Source: an uncultured Clostridia bacterium
GTDB taxonomy: Bacteria; Bacillota; Clostridia; TANB77; CAG-508
DNA: 21,067 nt
Assembly (NCBI GenBank): GCA_947626705.1
Contig: CANQTJ010000009.1
Coordinates: 1-21,067 of the forward strand
Direction: 5' to 3'
Within the stretch, counting starts at the first letter, position 1. Each line of letters starts with the position of its first letter. The translations under genes were made by a program, and so were the position numbers. The notes under the pieces are model-generated. The model was not told where the DNA came from. It did not search any database and was given only the letters and a program-made list of their open reading frames with translations. This document shows positions 18,559 to 21,067 of this stretch, piece by piece.

Positions 18559-18762
18559 ATTGTTTATTTTATATAAATTATGACTAAGAAAAATTTAAAA
18601 TTGTTTTTACCTTTGTAAATATAAAAGTTAAATATAAGATTATAATATAAACATAAATAACTATGCAAAAAGTATACTTTTTTTGGACTAAATTAATATT
18701 AAGAAATATCAATAAAGATTTTCTATTTATATAATTATATAATTTATATAAATTTTTATTTT
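18559..18762. other. Putative invertible promoter segment 2
   Basis: A 204-bp AT-rich segment bounded by sites 3 and 4, lying in the 359-base gap between acyltransferase 2 and glf. It contains a promoter reading left toward acyltransferase 2 (18639-18668) and a perfect 16-bp palindrome of half-site AAAAAGTA (18667-18682) touching its -35. Inversion would turn the promoter toward the 3' end of glf and switch acyltransferase 2 off. No other gene is seen here. Confidence 0.42.
18639..18668 (-). promoter_or_regulatory. Left-pointing promoter inside segment 2
   Basis: On the minus strand TTGCAT (18663-18668), 18 bases, TATAAT (18639-18644). The -35 is only half matched; the region is so AT-rich that chance -10 boxes are common. 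The transcript would reach the acyltransferase 2 start after about 148 bases, passing through site 3. Confidence 0.45.
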
Positions 18763-18787
18763 TTCATAAATTAAAATACTTTACGAT
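18763..18787 (-). repeat. Inverted site 4 (pair 2, right)
   Basis: TTCATAAA, nine bases, TTTACGAT. The centre TAAAATA (18772-18778) is the exact reverse complement of the centre of site 3. The right-hand flank GATATTGTTTAT is shared with site 3 in the same orientation, so the outer parts are direct repeats while the centre is inverted. Confidence 0.55.
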
Positions 18788-18843
18788 ATTGTTTATACTT
18801 ATAATTACATATATTTTTATAATTGCTATTATACATATAGCTT

Positions 18844-19944
18844 TTATATATATTTTTTTACACAATTTAATGATTCTAATATCACTTTGTCCATATCATA
18901 ATATTTATATTGTCCTAATCTTCCTCCAAAAATGACTTTTTCATCTTTATCTGCTAATTGCTTATATTTTTCATATAAATTATTATTTTTTTCATCATTA
19001 ATTGGATAATATGGTTCTTTTGTCTTGTCCCATTTATCTGAATATTCTTTTGATATTACTGTTTTTGGTTGCATTCCAAATTCAAAATGTTTATGTTCTA
19101 TTATTCTTGTATATGGAATTTTATATTCTGTATAATTTACTACTGCATTTCCTTGATAATTGTCTGTTTCCAATAATTCTGTTTCAAATCTTACACTTCT
19201 ATATTCTAATTCCCCAAAGCAATAATCGTAATATTCATCTATTGGTCCAGTATATACTATTTTTTCTGCAATATTTTCTAGTTTTTTCCTATTTTCTAAA
19301 TAATTGCAATTTAATTTTACTTCTATTCCATCTAGCATTTTTTCTATTATTTGAGTATAACCTCCTATTGGAATTCCTTGATATAAGTCATTAAAATAAT
19401 TATTATCATATGTAAAACGTACTGGTAGCCTTTTTATTATAAAGCTAGGTAATTCCGTTGCTCTTTTTCCCCATTGTTTTTCAGTATACCCTTTTACTAA
19501 TTTTTCATATATTGTTTTCCCTACTAATTTTATTGCTTGTTCTTCTAAATTTTTTGGTTGATCAATATTTGCTTCTTTTAACTCTTCTTCAATTTTTTCT
19601 TTAGCCTCATCTGGCGTAAAAACTCCCCATATTTTGTTAAAAGTATTCATATTAAATGGCATATTATATACTTCATCTTTATACCTTGCTATTGGCGAAT
19701 TAGTATAACGATTAAATTCTGCAAATTGATTAATATATTCCCATACTTCTTTGCTACTTGTATGGAATATATGCGCTCCATATTTATGTACATTAATATT
19801 TTCTATTTTTTCAGTATATATATTTCCTCCAATATGTGCACGTTTGTCTATTATTAGACATTTTTTTCCTTTCTTGTTTGCCTCATATGCAAATATTGAA
19901 CCAAATAATCCGCTTCCTACTATTAAATAATCATATTTATACAT
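18844..19944 (-). CDS. glf: UDP-galactopyranose mutase
   Basis: This 366-residue cytoplasmic flavoenzyme interconverts UDP-galactopyranose and UDP-galactofuranose, supplying galactofuranose for surface polysaccharide. Seen: the FAD Rossmann motif GSGLFGS (10-16), RAHIGGN (36-42), YGAHIFHT, the active-site segment VKGYTEKQWGK, and RFTYDNNYFNDLYQGIPIGG with the arginine and tyrosines that contact the substrate. The C-terminal GGRLGQYKYYDMD completes the FAD site. Length and motif order match bacterial Glf throughout. GGAGG overlaps the stop of the activase gene 12 bases upstream, so it is the third gene of the glycyl-radical operon. It marks the region as a galactofuranose-containing glycan locus. 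Confidence 0.96.
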   Translation of the reverse strand: MYKYDYLIVGSGLFGSIFAYEANKKGKKCLIIDKRAHIGGNIYTEKIENINVHKYGAHIFHTSSKEVWEYINQFAEFNRYTNSPIARYKDEVYNMPFNMNTFNKIWGVFTPDEAKEKIEEELKEANIDQPKNLEEQAIKLVGKTIYEKLVKGYTEKQWGKRATELPSFIIKRLPVRFTYDNNYFNDLYQGIPIGGYTQIIEKMLDGIEVKLNCNYLENRKKLENIAEKIVYTGPIDEYYDYCFGELEYRSVRFETELLETDNYQGNAVVNYTEYKIPYTRIIEHKHFEFGMQPKTVISKEYSDKWDKTKEPYYPINDEKNNNLYEKYKQLADKDEKVIFGGRLGQYKYYDMDKVILESLNCVKKYI

Positions 19945-19956
19945 ATATTACCTCCG

Positions 19957-20721
19957 TTAAATTTTATAATATATTACTGTAATTCCTAAATTTTCTATTT
20001 TACGTTTTATATTACATATTTCTTTTTCTTGTATTTCTTTAAATATTGGCATTTCTTTTCCTAATGTGTGATATTTATTTTCACCTAACCTATGTATTTT
20101 AAATATTTCAACTTTTAATGGTTTATATATATTTAGAAAGCTATATATTTCTTTTAAATTTCTATCTGTTACTATATATTCTGGTACTAATGGTATTCTA
20201 AATGTTACAGTACATTTATTATCAAAAACTTTTTTTATATTTTTATTATATAATTCTAAATTACTATTTATTTTATATATTTTTTCTTTATCTAAAATCT
20301 TAATATCAATTATAAATTCATCTACATATTTTATTGCAATATCTACAAATTTTTCTGGTGCTATTAAAGATGTTTCTATGCAAATATTAATTTCTTGCTC
20401 TTTTAATCTTTTTAATAATGGTTTTATTTTTTCAAATTGTAATAGACATTCCCCTCCTGAAAATGTAATTCCTCCTCCATTTTCATAATATATCTTATCT
20501 TTAAGAATTTCTCTTTCAAGTTCATTCAATTCAATTTCGTATCCATAGGTTCCATCATAATTATTGTTTTTAAATTTTTGTATTTGAAAATCGATATTTT
20601 CAGGATTTGAACACCATGGACACATTAAATTACATCCTTTAAAAAATACTGTCGTTCTTATTCCAGGTCCATCATGTAGGCTAAATCTTTGTATATTAGT
20701 TATTATTAATTTTTCCTTCAT
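19957..20721 (-). CDS. Glycyl radical enzyme activase (radical SAM, PflA-like)
   Basis: A 254-residue radical SAM enzyme that installs the glycyl radical on its partner using S-adenosylmethionine. Seen: HDGPGIRTTVFFKGCN, the cluster motif C30-x3-C34-x2-C37, the SAM-binding GGGITFSGGE (82-91), and the later IDIKILD strand. Between the cluster and GGGI there is about 45 residues with no cysteine, so the ferredoxin-like insert with extra [4Fe-4S] clusters found in many glycyl-radical activases is absent and the layout resembles the activase of pyruvate formate-lyase. The gene overlaps the 3' end of the glycyl radical enzyme gene by 26 bases, and the pair is clearly coupled. The partner class is not fixed by this protein. 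Confidence 0.92.
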   Translation of the reverse strand: MKEKLIITNIQRFSLHDGPGIRTTVFFKGCNLMCPWCSNPENIDFQIQKFKNNNYDGTYGYEIELNELEREILKDKIYYENGGGITFSGGECLLQFEKIKPLLKRLKEQEINICIETSLIAPEKFVDIAIKYVDEFIIDIKILDKEKIYKINSNLELYNKNIKKVFDNKCTVTFRIPLVPEYIVTDRNLKEIYSFLNIYKPLKVEIFKIHRLGENKYHTLGKEMPIFKEIQEKEICNIKRKIENLGITVIYYKI

Positions 20722-21067
20722 TTTTTAGTGCCCTTTCTATTATATAATCTTTGTATTCATCTGGTAAATCAATAAAATATGCACTAAATCCCCATACTCT
20801 TACAATAAGATTTGGAAATCTTTCTGGATTTTTACGAGCCTCAATTAATTGTTTACTACTCACAACATTCATTTGCATTTCAAAAAATCCTACTTTTATA
20901 CTTAATAATAAAAAATCTACAAATTTATCAAAGTTATTATTTATAAAATTAGGTGTTACAAAAAAGTCAACTACATTTCCATTAAATCTATTTTCTCCAT
21001 AATCTAATTTTGACGCAAATTGTATTAATTCTGTATAAGCATTTGACACATCTGATGATATATGCAC
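20696..21067 (-). CDS. Glycyl radical enzyme, C-terminal part (runs off window)
   Basis: The last 123 codons of a pyruvate formate-lyase/glycyl radical family enzyme; the 5' part lies beyond the window edge, so the apparent GTG at the edge is not a start. Seen: the glycyl radical loop RVWGFSAYF, with the radical glycine encoded at 20789-20791, preceded by MQMNVVSSKQLIEARKNPE, matching the family pattern in which a final strand leads to the loop. The Trp before the glycine is not the Ser of classical pyruvate formate-lyase, so it may be a lyase or dehydratase of another class, but the substrate cannot be assigned because the active-site Cys region is missing. It is the first visible gene of an operon with its activase and glf. 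Confidence 0.88.
   Translation of the reverse strand: MHISSDVSNAYTELIQFASKLDYGENRFNGNVVDFFVTPNFINNNFDKFVDFLLLSIKVGFFEMQMNVVSSKQLIEARKNPERFPNLIVRVWGFSAYFIDLPDEYKDYIIERALKNEGKINNN

Noticed and set aside
1..21067. CRISPR array, tRNA, rRNA or insertion sequence.
   Set aside because: No regularly spaced repeats, no cloverleaf or rRNA-like stretch and no transposase were seen.

Overview
The window is about 21 kb of very AT-rich DNA. Genes carry strong AGGAGG-type ribosome binding sites, some TTG starts and clear sigma-A promoters. A dipicolinate synthase subunit, a dockerin/cohesin-type surface protein and a glycyl radical enzyme with its activase are all present. Together these point to an anaerobic, spore-forming (or recently spore-forming) low-GC Firmicute of the Clostridia type; the species cannot be named from the sequence.

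Layout. 1-3.1 kb (minus): cardiolipin synthase, then a DUF3137-LemA two-gene operon with a near-consensus promoter. 3.3-7.15 kb (minus): a large secreted protein with transglutaminase-like, cohesin-like and dockerin-like parts, split by one frameshift. 7.3-8.7 kb (plus): a structured leader with a small basic ORF and a perfect 22-bp palindrome, then a XerC/XerD-type tyrosine recombinase. 8.7-11 kb (minus): a small unknown protein and a broken M3 oligoendopeptidase F. 11.1-11.75 kb (plus): dipicolinate synthase subunit B with a frameshift and no subunit A beside it. 11.8-14.25 kb (minus): a GT-C-like membrane protein (frameshifted) in an operon with a sugar-nucleotide epimerase/dehydratase-like protein. 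14.4-15.7 kb (minus): a AAA ATPase with DUF4143. 15.9-18.5 kb (minus): two separate acyltransferase-3 membrane proteins. 18.8-21.07 kb (minus): UDP-galactopyranose mutase, a glycyl-radical-enzyme activase and the C-terminal end of its glycyl radical enzyme, which runs off the window. From 11.8 kb to the end the content reads as a cell-surface polysaccharide/glycoconjugate locus.

Main discovery candidate. Each acyltransferase gene is preceded by a long gene-free stretch holding two copies of a site of the form TTCATAAA-N9-TTTATGAA. These look like tyrosine-recombinase core sites: palindromic arms around a 7-bp asymmetric centre. Within each pair the 7-bp centre is identical but inverted (CTATTAA in pair 1, TATTTTA in pair 2), and the two pairs differ from each other. 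Each pair encloses 150-200 bp with a promoter-like sequence. The pair-1 promoter now points away from its acyltransferase; the pair-2 promoter points toward its own. I infer two independent invertible promoter switches for surface acylation, possibly served by the tyrosine recombinase at 7.7 kb. This is inference from sequence geometry and needs an orientation test.

Caution. Five genes are interrupted by frameshifts and all five need the same correction sign (one base too many). Four look like clean single-base insertions, so sequencing error is a real possibility. Oligoendopeptidase F additionally seems to lack about 25-30 residues and is probably a true pseudogene.
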